This document shows, one piece after another, positions 17,251 through 25,152 of a stretch of DNA of 64,000 bases. Each line of letters begins with the position of its first letter. Positions within the stretch are counted from its first letter, which is position 1. Source of the stretch: Caproicibacter sp047833665 (GTDB lineage: Bacteria > Bacillota > Clostridia > Oscillospirales > Acutalibacteraceae); the NCBI GenBank assembly GCA_047833665.1, contig CP181261.1:558001-622000 (forward strand), read 5' to 3'. The notes under the pieces are model-generated. The model ran no database searches. It saw only the letters and a program-made list of their open reading frames with translations, and was not told the origin of the DNA. The translations under genes were made by a program, and so were the position numbers.

Positions 17251-18222
17251 ATGAATACTTTGAGAAAGCTGAGCGATTTTGCCGGAAAGTACATGGCGAT
17301 TTTATCTTTGGCTGTTGCTGTTGCGGCTTTGTTTATCCCGCACGCCTTTACATGGGCAGCACCGCATATTACGATGCTGTTGGGAATTGTTATGTTCGGA
17401 ATGGGATTAACCCTGAAACTTTCTGATTTTAGGGAAGTATTCCGCCGCCCGAAAGATGTTTTTGCCGGTTTCGTGTTCCAGTTTACGGTCATGCCCGTTG
17501 TCGCGTTTCTGCTTGCCAAAATATTCCGCCTGCCGCCCGAATTGGCGGTTGGTGTCATTTTGGTGGGTACATGCCCCGGAGGCACGTCTTCCAATGTGAT
17601 GACGTATTTGGCAAAGGGCGATGTGGCTCTTTCCGTCAGTATGACAATGGTATCCACAGTGGCAGCGCCGCTGATGACGCCGTTCCTCACATGGTGGCTT
17701 GCAGGAACATGGGTGCAGGTCTCATTTTGGGCGATGTTTTGGTCTATTTGTAAAGTCGTTTTGCTTCCGATTGTTCTTGGCTTGATTGTCCATCAAATTT
17801 TTGGAGACAAAGTGACTGCATTTAATGATATACTGCCGCTGATTTCCGTAACCGCCATTGCCTTAATCATCGGCGCTGTGGTGGGCGGAAACGCTTCTAA
17901 ACTTATGACCAGCGGCCTTCTGGTTTGCTTGGTGGTTGTTCTTCACAACATGTGCGGGTACGCACTTGGCTTCTTCGGTGCGAAACTGTTTGGTATGAAT
18001 GAGGCAAAGCGCAATGCCGTCGCGATTGAAGTTGGTATGCAGAATTCCGGTTTAGCCGTTACGCTTGCGGCAGCACATTTTGCACCTGCGGCCGCCATTC
18101 CGGGAGCAATTTTCAGTGTGTGGCACAATTTTTCCGGTTCGATTGTTGCAAACTTCATGGCAAACCGTGCACGGAAAAATACGGCTCGGGATTCTGTCCA
18201 AACAAACGTACAGCCGGAATAG
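17251..18222 (+). CDS. BASS-family transporter (bile acid:sodium symporter superfamily), T-box controlled
   Basis: A 323-residue integral membrane protein with about 9-10 hydrophobic segments. The family signature GTCPGGTSSNVMTYLAKGD is at about residues 106-124, and GMQNSGLAVTLA is the second conserved crossing region. BASS proteins move organic anions with sodium; characterised relatives carry bile acids, pyruvate, pantoate-type keto acids and plant methionine-derived keto acids. The Ile T-box suggests a substrate tied to isoleucine, such as a branched-chain keto acid; that is inference. ATG 17251 follows GGGAGGG; a GTG 30 bp upstream lacks an SD. Confidence 0.9.
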   Translation: MNTLRKLSDFAGKYMAILSLAVAVAALFIPHAFTWAAPHITMLLGIVMFGMGLTLKLSDFREVFRRPKDVFAGFVFQFTVMPVVAFLLAKIFRLPPELAVGVILVGTCPGGTSSNVMTYLAKGDVALSVSMTMVSTVAAPLMTPFLTWWLAGTWVQVSFWAMFWSICKVVLLPIVLGLIVHQIFGDKVTAFNDILPLISVTAIALIIGAVVGGNASKLMTSGLLVCLVVVLHNMCGYALGFFGAKLFGMNEAKRNAVAIEVGMQNSGLAVTLAAAHFAPAAAIPGAIFSVWHNFSGSIVANFMANRARKNTARDSVQTNVQPE

Positions 18223-18238
18223 TTTCACCAACACCTTC

Positions 18239-18267
18239 ATCACCCCGTCCGCGGGGTGATTTTTTTT
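18239..18267 (+). terminator. Terminator after the BASS transporter
   Basis: ATCACCCC (18239-18246) pairs with GGGGTGAT (18253-18260), followed by seven T residues. Confidence 0.9.
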
Positions 18268-18311
18268 GCTTTCTATGATATGATACAGATAAAGAAAGGG
18301 AGTGTGCGGCT

Positions 18312-18839
18312 ATGAATCCATCTCAGCGCAGGGAAAAAATATTGGAAATTTTACAAAAAGGAGAAGAGCCCGTCAGTGCCAGTTCGCTTGCAAAAACGCT
18401 GAAAGTCAGCCGCCAAGTGATTGTGGGGGACGTTGCACTTTTGCGCGCCGCAAATCAGCCGATTACTGCTACGCCTCGGGGCTATTTGCTGGAAAGCACG
18501 AACGCACGCTCCGGGGAACTTATCAGAACCATCGCCTGCAGGCACGACCGAAACGGTATTTCCCGTGAACTTTATGCTGTTGTGGACAATGGCTGCGGTG
18601 TGTTGGATGTGATTGTGGAGCATGCAGTGTACGGACAGATTTCCGGCCGGCTTCAGGTATTTTCCCGTTTTGATGCGGATGACTTTATCCGCAGATTGGG
18701 GAAAAGCCGCTCATTGCCGCTGTGCAATTTGACGGGCGGTGTCCATTTGCACACAATTTCCTGCCCAAATGACGAGGCATATCGGCGGGTTGTTGCCAAG
18801 CTGAAACAGGAGGGCATTTTATTCGAAAAAGAACCATAG
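18312..18839 (+). CDS. niaR: Nicotinate-responsive transcriptional repressor NiaR
   Basis: A 175-residue repressor. Residues 1-65 form an HTH-11 winged helix (SASSLAKTLKVSRQVIVGDV), and 75-170 a 3H domain whose conserved histidines are in IVEHAVYGQ and GGVHLHTIS. NiaR (YrxA) binds nicotinate and represses niacin salvage and transport genes. The gene directly precedes the niacin transporter niaX, whose promoter starts 4 bp after the niaR stop and carries a matching palindrome. ATG with AAAGGGAG. No cysteine cluster or fusion is present. Confidence 0.92.
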   Translation: MNPSQRREKILEILQKGEEPVSASSLAKTLKVSRQVIVGDVALLRAANQPITATPRGYLLESTNARSGELIRTIACRHDRNGISRELYAVVDNGCGVLDVIVEHAVYGQISGRLQVFSRFDADDFIRRLGKSRSLPLCNLTGGVHLHTISCPNDEAYRRVVAKLKQEGILFEKEP

Positions 18840-18842
18840 GGC

Positions 18843-18897
18843 TTGACTTTTTCCATTCTCCTGCTAAAATAGTCTTAACAGGTGTAAAGACACATGT
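18843..18897 (+). promoter_or_regulatory. niaX promoter with NiaR-type operator
   Basis: TTGACT (18843-18848), 16-bp spacer, TAAAAT (18865-18870). Over the start region lies a 20-bp near-perfect palindrome, ACAGGTGT-AAAG-ACACATGT at 18878-18897, which resembles the NiaR binding motif as I recall it. Binding there would block initiation. Confidence 0.75.
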
Positions 18898-18935
18898 ATA
18901 TATGTCTTTGAGACGCGAGAAGGAGAGTGGAACCG

Positions 18936-19511
18936 ATGGAACGCAAAAATGGAATGCAGTCGATTCAAAGCATGACCATCGCCGCATTGCTGTGCGCTGT
19001 GGGAATCGTAATCCCCATGACATTTCCAAAAATTTGGGTTGGTCCGGCTTCGTTTACGTTAGCCAGCCATGTGCCGATATTTTTAGCGATGTTCATTTCA
19101 CCGGCAGTCGCCATAACGGTTGCTCTGGGGACAACGCTCGGATTTTTTCTGTCAGGGCTGCCGTTAGTGATCACGCTGCGCGCGCTGAGTCATGTTGTCT
19201 TTGTCACAATAGGTGCAATGTTTTTAAAAAAGCGCTCTATGGCGATGAAATTTTCAATGAGCAGTTTGTTGTTCGGGCTGATTTTGGGAGTTATTCATGC
19301 GGCGAGTGAAGTAATCGTTGTTACTTATTTCTTCTTTGGCGGTCAACTTTCCAGTGCGACCTATTCCAGCGGATATGTGGTTTCCGTGCTGCTCCTAGTC
19401 GGGGTAGGAGGACTCATACACAGCATGGTCGATTTCGGACTTTCCATCGCCGCGTGGAAGCCAATCAGTCGGGTGATTCGGATTCCGGTTAATGCAAAGG
19501 CAAAGGGATAA
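18936..19511 (+). CDS. niaX: Niacin ECF transporter S component
   Basis: A 191-residue hydrophobic protein with about six membrane segments, the size and layout of an ECF S component. QSIQSMTIAALLCAVGIVIPM at the N terminus and AHVPIFL-like SHVPIFLAMFISP match the NiaX branch. It binds nicotinate and uses a shared EcfAA'T module encoded elsewhere. The substrate call rests mainly on the adjacent niaR and operator. ATG 18936 is 9 nt after AGGAGA; a GTG at 18927 lies within that SD spacing and is rejected. Confidence 0.88.
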   Translation: MERKNGMQSIQSMTIAALLCAVGIVIPMTFPKIWVGPASFTLASHVPIFLAMFISPAVAITVALGTTLGFFLSGLPLVITLRALSHVVFVTIGAMFLKKRSMAMKFSMSSLLFGLILGVIHAASEVIVVTYFFFGGQLSSATYSSGYVVSVLLLVGVGGLIHSMVDFGLSIAAWKPISRVIRIPVNAKAKG

Positions 19512-19520
19512 TTTCAAAGA

Positions 19521-19556
19521 AAAATCCGGAAGAGCAAGCGCTTTTCCGGATTTTTT
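19521..19556. terminator. Bidirectional terminator between niaX and degV
   Basis: AAAATCCGGAA (19521-19531) pairs with TTCCGGATTTT (19544-19554), with A and T runs on both sides; it can serve both convergent genes. Confidence 0.88.
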
Positions 19557-19563
19557 GCAATAT

Positions 19564-20436
19564 CTATTTTCTAAGAAAAACAATTCCCAGCGTGCCGGGT
19601 CCGCAGTGCGTAAACACTGTGCAGTTGACATCTGTTTCGATAATTTCTTCAAAAGGGCCCAACTTTTGGACATGCTTCTTGACAGTGGGCAACAAATGGG
19701 GCGGCAGCTGTGAATGCGTGATGAAGATTCGCCGGTAATCGATATCCGTGCGGCCCTGCAGACGATCCGTAACATAAGACAGCAGGCATTTTTCCAGGCT
19801 TCCACGGTACTTTTTGCCCACGCCCATAGCTCCGTCTCGCACTTCAATACATGGTTTGAGCGAAAGCAGGTTTGCGCCAAGTGCGGCAACCGCAGAACAC
19901 CGGCCTCCCTTATGTAAATACTTCAGAGTGTCAATCAGAAAACTGGTTTCCACTTTTGGAATCATCTGTGTAATGGTCTCGACAATGCGTTCTGCATCCA
20001 GACCGGACTGCGCCAGCTCCGCGGCGCGCAGGACAAGCTGGCCAATCCCGGTGGAAAGGTTGGCGGAATCAATCACGTAGATATTACCAAGCTGCTTTGC
20101 GGCGTTTACAGCATTTTGGTAGCATGCAGACATGGAACTGCTGATGGTAAAATGAATGATACTTCTGCCCGCCAGCGTATACGGTGTAAACCGGTCTAGG
20201 TAATCTTTGACCGGAACAGCGGATGTTTTTGGAAGTTTGCCTGTTTCTTCCACATAATCGTACAAATCCGCGGGTGAAACTTCAAATTTATCACGGTAAG
20301 ACTTATCCCCTAGGGTAATGTACAGGGGAATCAGGTCAATATCATATTTTTTCAGAATGGCGTCCGAAAGGTCACAAGTGCTGTCCGCCGTAATTTTAAC
20401 CTGACGGGACGGATTAAAACTGTTTCCTCCGTTCAT
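19564..20436 (-). CDS. DegV family fatty-acid-binding protein (second copy)
   Basis: A 290-residue DegV protein: VKITADSTCDLSDAILKK, DIDLIPLYIT, TSAVPVKDYLDRF, HFTISSSMSACYQNAV, SFLIDTLKYLHKGGRCSA and FTHCGPGTLGIVFL. It is clearly divergent from the copy at 14548-15423, for example SSSMSACYQ in place of SSGLSGTYN at the lipid-contact loop, so the two may bind different fatty acids. GGAGGG precedes the ATG. It stands alone, convergent with niaX. Confidence 0.92.
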   Translation of the reverse strand: MNGGNSFNPSRQVKITADSTCDLSDAILKKYDIDLIPLYITLGDKSYRDKFEVSPADLYDYVEETGKLPKTSAVPVKDYLDRFTPYTLAGRSIIHFTISSSMSACYQNAVNAAKQLGNIYVIDSANLSTGIGQLVLRAAELAQSGLDAERIVETITQMIPKVETSFLIDTLKYLHKGGRCSAVAALGANLLSLKPCIEVRDGAMGVGKKYRGSLEKCLLSYVTDRLQGRTDIDYRRIFITHSQLPPHLLPTVKKHVQKLGPFEEIIETDVNCTVFTHCGPGTLGIVFLRK

Positions 20437-20504
20437 AATTTCCCTCCAAATCTGTATTAACAGATTATTTTATTCTACCATGATACCGCGCGGTTTTCAA
20501 TGCT

Positions 20505-20530
20505 CTTGTCGGGGTAGGAAACAATTGTAA
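20505..20530. repeat. Left 26-bp target duplication of the first IS481-like copy
   Basis: A 26-bp sequence (begins CTTGTCGGGG, ends CAATTGTAA) repeated without mismatch at 21594-21619, directly touching both ends of the element. Confidence 0.9.
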
Positions 20531-21593
20531 TGTAGGACTACAATACATATTGGACAGTTGAGAAAAAATAAAATACAGAAATGGACACATCGGTTACAAT
20601 AAAGCTACCCAAACCAAATCATACCGAGAGGAAGTGTCCATTCCTGCATGAATAGTGTAACACAAGATATGAAGTTTAGGCAATCCATAATGATCTACGC
20701 TCAAAAGTACGGTGTCAGTCGTGCAAGCAGAAAGTACAACAAAAGCCGTTCCTTTATTTACTTTTGGATGGCCCGGTATGACGGTACATTAGAATCGTTG
20801 GCTTGCCGGTCTAGAAGGCCACACAGTCATCCAAACCAACATACACCTGCCGAGTTAAAACTGATTCGCGACATGCGGCGCAGGAACCCAGAACTCGGTA
20901 TGATTGAACTATGGTCCCGGTTAAAAAAGCGCGGATACAAGCGATGTCCGGAAAGTCTGTTCCGTGTAATGCGCCGAATGGGGATTTTTCCAGAGGCAAA
21001 ACCGAAGAAAAGATATCAGCCAAAGCCATATGAGCAAATGACGCATCCCGGAGAGCGCATTCAAATCGATGTAAAGGTAGTCCCAAAGCGCTGTATTGCC
21101 GACCCTGAGCTTCGGCTTTTTCAGTACACAGCCATCGATGAATTTTCTAGGCTACGTTTTTTGGCAGCATACCCTGAACAGAGTACCTACTCTTCTGCCG
21201 ACTTTCTTAAACGAGCTGTCAAATGGTTTGCCCGGCGCGGCGTTCGTGTAGAATGCGTTCAAACTGACAACGGTTTTGAATTTACCAACCGTTTTTCCCC
21301 TTCCAAGAAACATCTGCTGACGCTCTTCGAGGCCACTGCCGCTCAACTGCATATCCGGCACAAACTGATTCGGCCTTATACGCCCAGGCACAATGGTAAA
21401 GTGGAACGCAGCCATCGCGAAGACCAAAAGCGCTTTTACAACAAACACCATTTTTATTCCTTAGCGGACTTTGAAAACCAACTTTCCATCTACTTACGAC
21501 GCTCTAACAATATGCCGATGCGTCCCCTTCACTGGTTATCTCCTTCTGAATTTTTACAATCCCATACTGTCCAATATGTTTGACAAACCTACA
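20531..21593 (+). mobile_element. IS481-like insertion sequence, copy 1 (1063 bp)
   Basis: Ends are TGTAGG (20531-20536) and CCTACA (21588-21593). The terminal inverted repeats of about 28 bp share TGTAGG and the inner block ACATATTGGACAGT. One transposase gene lies inside. It is flanked by exact 26-bp direct repeats, much longer than usual for this family. The insertion lies between a degV gene and the promoter of prfC. A second copy in opposite orientation is at 52075-53135; the transposases differ at about 14 of 311 residues. Confidence 0.92.
20648..21583 (+). CDS. IS481-like DDE transposase
   Basis: 311 residues. The N-terminal third has helix-turn-helix character (SRASRKYNKSRSFIYFWMARYDG). 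The rve-type catalytic core follows: the first Asp in ERIQIDVKVVPKRC, the second in VECVQTDNGFEF, and Glu in TPRHNGKVERSHREDQKRFY; RPLHWLSPSEFL closes the C terminus. Start at MNSVTQ, shared by both copies. All three catalytic acids are present, so it may be active. Confidence 0.93.
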   Translation: MNSVTQDMKFRQSIMIYAQKYGVSRASRKYNKSRSFIYFWMARYDGTLESLACRSRRPHSHPNQHTPAELKLIRDMRRRNPELGMIELWSRLKKRGYKRCPESLFRVMRRMGIFPEAKPKKRYQPKPYEQMTHPGERIQIDVKVVPKRCIADPELRLFQYTAIDEFSRLRFLAAYPEQSTYSSADFLKRAVKWFARRGVRVECVQTDNGFEFTNRFSPSKKHLLTLFEATAAQLHIRHKLIRPYTPRHNGKVERSHREDQKRFYNKHHFYSLADFENQLSIYLRRSNNMPMRPLHWLSPSEFLQSHTVQYV

Positions 21594-21619
21594 CTTGTCG
21601 GGGTAGGAAACAATTGTAA
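21594..21619. repeat. Right 26-bp target duplication of the first IS481-like copy
   Basis: Exact repeat of 20505-20530, immediately after the CCTACA end of the element. Confidence 0.9.
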
Positions 21620-21648
21620 AGGGGACGGCAAATATTTCGTTTTGATAT

Positions 21649-21677
21649 TTGATTATTTCTCCGGAAAGTCTTACAAT
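21649..21677 (+). promoter_or_regulatory. prfC promoter
   Basis: TTGATT (21649-21654), 17-bp spacer, TACAAT (21672-21677). It lies 29 bp to the right of the IS duplication, so the insertion left it intact. Confidence 0.65.
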
Positions 21678-21710
21678 AATACTATTATGACACAGGCTGG
21701 AGGAACGAGA

Positions 21711-23321
21711 TTGTCTGACTATCGAAGCGAGATTGGCAAAAGAAGAACATTTGCCATTATATCCCACCCCGACGCGGGCAAAACAACGCTGACGGAAAAG
21801 CTGCTGCTGTACGGCGGAGCGATTGCTCTTGCGGGCTCCGTCAAAGGCAAAAAAGCACAGCGGCACGCGGTTTCCGACTGGATGGAAATAGAAAAGAAGA
21901 GGGGAATTTCCGTTACATCATCCGTCATGCAGTTCAATTACGGCGGGTGCTGTACCAACATTTTGGATACTCCCGGACACGAGGATTTTTCGGAAGACAC
22001 ATACCGCACATTAATGGCAGCGGATTCCGCCGTAATGGTGCTCGATGCCTCCAAAGGCGTGGAGCGGCAGACGCGCAAACTATTCAAGGTTTGCACTTTG
22101 CGGCAGATTCCAATTATCACTTTTATCAATAAAATGGACCGCGATGCACGCGATCCGTTCGACCTGATGGAGGAAATAGAAAATCTGCTTGGAATTCGAA
22201 CTTGCCCGATTAATTGGCCCATCGGTTCCGGCAAGGAGTTTCAAGGCGTGTATGACCGGGCATCGAAAAAGATTTTAATTTTTCACGCGAACAGCGATGC
22301 GGTATTTGAGTCCAAAGAGGTTCAGTCCAGTGAAATCGCGCTGGATGATCCAAATTTGGAAAATGTCATTGGAGCTGATTTTGCAGCAAAACTGCGGGAA
22401 GAAGTGGAACTGCTCGACGGCGCGGGCGACGATTTTGACCTTCAAGCCGTGCGGCAGGGAAAACTTTCCCCCGTTTTTTTCGGTTCGGCTCTGACCAATT
22501 TCGGCGTGGAACCGTTTTTAAAGGAATTTTTGCAAATGACCACTCCGCCGCTGCCGCGTAAATCGGATGTCGGTATGGTTGATCCATTCGATCCTAATTT
22601 TTCGGCGTTTGTCTTTAAAATTCAGGCCAATATGAATAAGGCACACCGCGACCGTATCGCTTTCATCCGCATCTGCTCGGGAAAATTTGAAAAGGGAATG
22701 GAAGTCACCCATGTGCAGGGCGGCCGCAAAATAAAGTTGACACAGCCGCAGCATTTGATGGCGAAGGATCGCGAAATCATTGAAGAGGCATACGCCGGAG
22801 ATATCATCGGGTTGTTTGACCCTGGTATCTTTTCTATTGGCGATACACTTTGTGCATCGGACAAACCGTTCCGATTTGAGGGAATTCCCACGTTTGCACC
22901 GGAACATTTTTCCCGCGTGCAGCAGGTGGACACCATGAAGCGCAAGCAGTTCGTCAAAGGTATGACCCAAATTGCGCAGGAAGGTGCTATTCAAATTTTC
23001 CATGAACCGGATTCCGGTTTGGAAGAAGTTATTGTCGGCGTGGTCGGAACCCTGCAGTTTGATGTGCTTCAGTATCGGCTGAAAAACGAATATAATGTTG
23101 AAATACGAATGTCCCCTCTGCCGTATGAGGAAATCCGATGGATTGAGGATACAGGCCTTGACTTAGAGAATCTAGATTTAACCAGCGACACCAAACGTGT
23201 GCAGGATGTGAGGGGAAACAATCTTTTGCTGTTCGGTAACAGCTGGAGCATCCAGTGGGCATTAGAGCACAATAAGGGCCTCAAACTTTCTGAGTTTGGC
23301 GGAACCGATTTCGAACGTTAG
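21711..23321 (+). CDS. prfC: Peptide chain release factor 3
   Basis: A 536-residue translational GTPase that recycles RF1/RF2 after termination. G1 is ISHPDAGKTTLTEKLL, with DWMEIEKKRGISVTSS (switch), DTPGHEDFSEDTYRTL (G3) and TFINKMDRDARDPFDLM (G4); RF3-specific C-terminal segments include PVFFGSALTNFGVEPFL and VGVVGTLQFDVLQYRL. I chose TTG 21711 because GGAGG (21700-21704) stands 7 nt before it. The same frame is open back into the IS, but that extension crosses the promoter and is not homologous. Length agrees with the E. coli protein (529). Confidence 0.95.
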   Translation: MSDYRSEIGKRRTFAIISHPDAGKTTLTEKLLLYGGAIALAGSVKGKKAQRHAVSDWMEIEKKRGISVTSSVMQFNYGGCCTNILDTPGHEDFSEDTYRTLMAADSAVMVLDASKGVERQTRKLFKVCTLRQIPIITFINKMDRDARDPFDLMEEIENLLGIRTCPINWPIGSGKEFQGVYDRASKKILIFHANSDAVFESKEVQSSEIALDDPNLENVIGADFAAKLREEVELLDGAGDDFDLQAVRQGKLSPVFFGSALTNFGVEPFLKEFLQMTTPPLPRKSDVGMVDPFDPNFSAFVFKIQANMNKAHRDRIAFIRICSGKFEKGMEVTHVQGGRKIKLTQPQHLMAKDREIIEEAYAGDIIGLFDPGIFSIGDTLCASDKPFRFEGIPTFAPEHFSRVQQVDTMKRKQFVKGMTQIAQEGAIQIFHEPDSGLEEVIVGVVGTLQFDVLQYRLKNEYNVEIRMSPLPYEEIRWIEDTGLDLENLDLTSDTKRVQDVRGNNLLLFGNSWSIQWALEHNKGLKLSEFGGTDFER

Positions 23322-23393
23322 TTAACTGCAAAGGTTCGCTGTTTGCCGCAGAGGACTGGGATATTTAAATGGTACAGAAAAGTACAAAAAATA

Positions 23394-23432
23394 AATCCGC
23401 CGCCGGAAATTTTCCGGACAGGCGGATTTTTT
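23394..23432 (+). terminator. prfC terminator
   Basis: AATCCGCC (23394-23401) pairs with GGCGGATT (23421-23428), enclosing a CCGG/CCGG inner stem, followed by TTTT. Confidence 0.85.
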
Positions 23433-23517
23433 ATATTACGCTTATTTTTACATGGGTGTTTTCCTTTGCGTATAAGCGCGGATACAATAAAAAAAATAAA
23501 AATAATAATAGTTACTA

Positions 23518-23546
23518 TTTACAAATTAATTTTTCTGTGTTATAGT
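23518..23546 (+). promoter_or_regulatory. Promoter of the gpx-trxB-like pair
   Basis: TTTACA (23518-23523), 17-bp spacer, TATAGT (23541-23546). The stretch before it (23433-23517) is A/T-rich without further features. Confidence 0.75.
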
Positions 23547-23604
23547 TAAAACAGAAATAGGAAAACTATAACAAATAAAACTGATGAAGAAAGGTTGGAG
23601 TGAA

Positions 23605-24150
23605 ATGAGCCTGTACGATTTTAAAATGAAAAACATCAAAGGTGAGGAGGTTTCCCTCTCCGATTACAAGGGCAAGCTGGTTTTGGTGGTCAACACCGCG
23701 AGCAAATGCGGCTTTACTCCACAGTATGAAGGGCTGGAAAAGCTTTATCAGAAATATAAAGACCGTGGTTTTGTTATTCTTGGATTTCCGTGCAATCAGT
23801 TTTTGGAGCAGGATCCGGGCAGCAATGATGAAATTGCATCCTTCTGCAAAGCAAATTATGGTGTAACATTCCCAATGTTCTCAAAAATCGATGTAAACGG
23901 TTCGAATGAGGCCCCTCTTTACACATGGCTGAAGCAAAAAGCACCGTTTAAGGGGTTTGAGCTCAGCAAAGAAAGCGGCAAGGTAATTCACGATGTATTG
24001 AAGGAACATTATCCGGACAATTTAACCGGTGACGGCATCAAATGGAATTTTACAAAATTCCTAGTTGCCCGTGATGGTGAAAGTGTGCAGCGGTTCGAGC
24101 CATCCGTGACACCGGAAGAACTCGATCCTATTATAGAGAAAGCACTTTAA
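23605..24150 (+). CDS. Glutathione peroxidase family protein (Cys type)
   Basis: 181 residues. The peroxidatic residue is Cys35 in TASKCGFTPQYEGLE (no selenocysteine TGA), with Gln65 in FPCNQF and the Trp-Asn pair in GIKWNFTKFLV completing the tetrad. Such bacterial GPx proteins usually use thioredoxin as reductant rather than glutathione; the thioredoxin reductase-like gene 42 bp downstream supports this. ATG 23605 gives the normal family start; the ATG at 23584 adds seven unconserved residues and lacks an SD. Confidence 0.92.
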   Translation: MSLYDFKMKNIKGEEVSLSDYKGKLVLVVNTASKCGFTPQYEGLEKLYQKYKDRGFVILGFPCNQFLEQDPGSNDEIASFCKANYGVTFPMFSKIDVNGSNEAPLYTWLKQKAPFKGFELSKESGKVIHDVLKEHYPDNLTGDGIKWNFTKFLVARDGESVQRFEPSVTPEELDPIIEKAL

Positions 24151-24192
24151 GATTAGATCAAAGGCGCAGCCAAATGAAAGTGGGGATGCAGG

Positions 24193-25107
24193 TTGTTTGA
24201 TGTTTTGATTTCGGGAGGCGGGCCGGCCGGAATGACCGCCGCTATTTATGCGGCACGGTCAGGGCTTTCCTCTTTACTGTTAACCGGACCGGCACAGGGG
24301 GGACAGGTAGCCTATACCAATTTGGTGGAAAATTATCCGGGATTTCCTCTGATTTACGGCACGGATTTGGCCCAGAAACTTTTGGAACATGTCAAATCCG
24401 CGGGCGTACAAACGGTGTCGGAAAGTGCGGTGGCGATGGATCTTACCGGGCCTGTAAAAACAGTACGCACATCTGAACACGAATATCAGGCGAAAGCGGT
24501 TATTCTGGCGCAGGGTTCGGAACGCCGCAAGCTAAATATTCCGGGGGAACAGGAATTTTCCGGACGCGGTGTTTCTTACTGCGCAACCTGTGACGGGAAT
24601 TTTTTCCGCAACCGTACAGTTGCCGTCGTTGGCGGAGGCAATACGGCAATTGGCGATGCGATTGAATTGGCGGGTTTATGCAAAAAGGTCTACGTTGTCA
24701 GCCGCAGAGATAAACTCCGTGCGATGGATTATCTCGTCAAACGAGCGAAGGAGCACAGTAATATTGAGTTTCTGTATAACTATCTGACTGTGGAAATTCA
24801 AGGTTCGCAAAAAGTGGAGCATCTGGTGCTGAAAGAAAGAAGCAGCGGGCAGCAGAGAATACTGGATTTAGACGGCGTCTTTGTGGCAATCGGTGTTGTG
24901 CCAAATTCGCAGTTGCTTGAAGGAGTGCTGCCTTTGAAAGATGGTTTTGTAGAAGCGCCGGAAACCTGCGAAACACCTTTGCCCGGTGTGTTTGTTGCCG
25001 GAGACTTGCGCAAAAAAGAACTGTACCAGATTGTAACAGCGATATCGGATGGGGCAAACGCCGCGCATTCCGCGCTTTTATACTTGCAGAATCAGCCACA
25101 GCAATAG
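24193..25107 (+). CDS. Thioredoxin reductase-like flavoprotein
   Basis: A 304-residue FAD/NAD(P)H disulfide reductase. The FAD motif is VLISGGGPAGMTAAIYAAR, the redox pair is CATCDG at about 135-140, the NAD(P) motif is VAVVGGGNTAIGDAIEL, and VFVAGDLRKKELYQIVTA is the C-terminal FAD loop. The HRRD-type NADPH segment reads VVSRRDKLRA. TTG start about 8 nt after GTGGGG. It probably forms an electron supply for the adjacent peroxidase via a thioredoxin; a dedicated partner is not in the window. Confidence 0.88.
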   Translation: MFDVLISGGGPAGMTAAIYAARSGLSSLLLTGPAQGGQVAYTNLVENYPGFPLIYGTDLAQKLLEHVKSAGVQTVSESAVAMDLTGPVKTVRTSEHEYQAKAVILAQGSERRKLNIPGEQEFSGRGVSYCATCDGNFFRNRTVAVVGGGNTAIGDAIELAGLCKKVYVVSRRDKLRAMDYLVKRAKEHSNIEFLYNYLTVEIQGSQKVEHLVLKERSSGQQRILDLDGVFVAIGVVPNSQLLEGVLPLKDGFVEAPETCETPLPGVFVAGDLRKKELYQIVTAISDGANAAHSALLYLQNQPQQ

Positions 25108-25123
25108 GCAGGATAGATATAAA

Positions 25124-25152
25124 AAAAGGGGCGGATTTTCCGCTCCTTTTTT
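25124..25152. terminator. Bidirectional terminator
   Basis: AAAAGGGGCGGA (25124-25135) pairs with TCCGCTCCTTTT (25139-25150), one G-T wobble. A and T runs flank it, serving the reductase gene and the convergent patatin gene, whose stop it overlaps. Confidence 0.85.

Noticed and set aside
21471..21710. Open frame extending prfC about 80 codons upstream into the IS.
   Set aside because: The extension crosses the IS end, the duplication and the prfC promoter, and has no homology; TTG 21711 has a strong SD and gives the normal length.
24090..24105. GGTTCGAG resembling a tRNA T-loop.
   Set aside because: It lies inside the conserved C-terminal coding part of the peroxidase, and no cloverleaf can be drawn around it.
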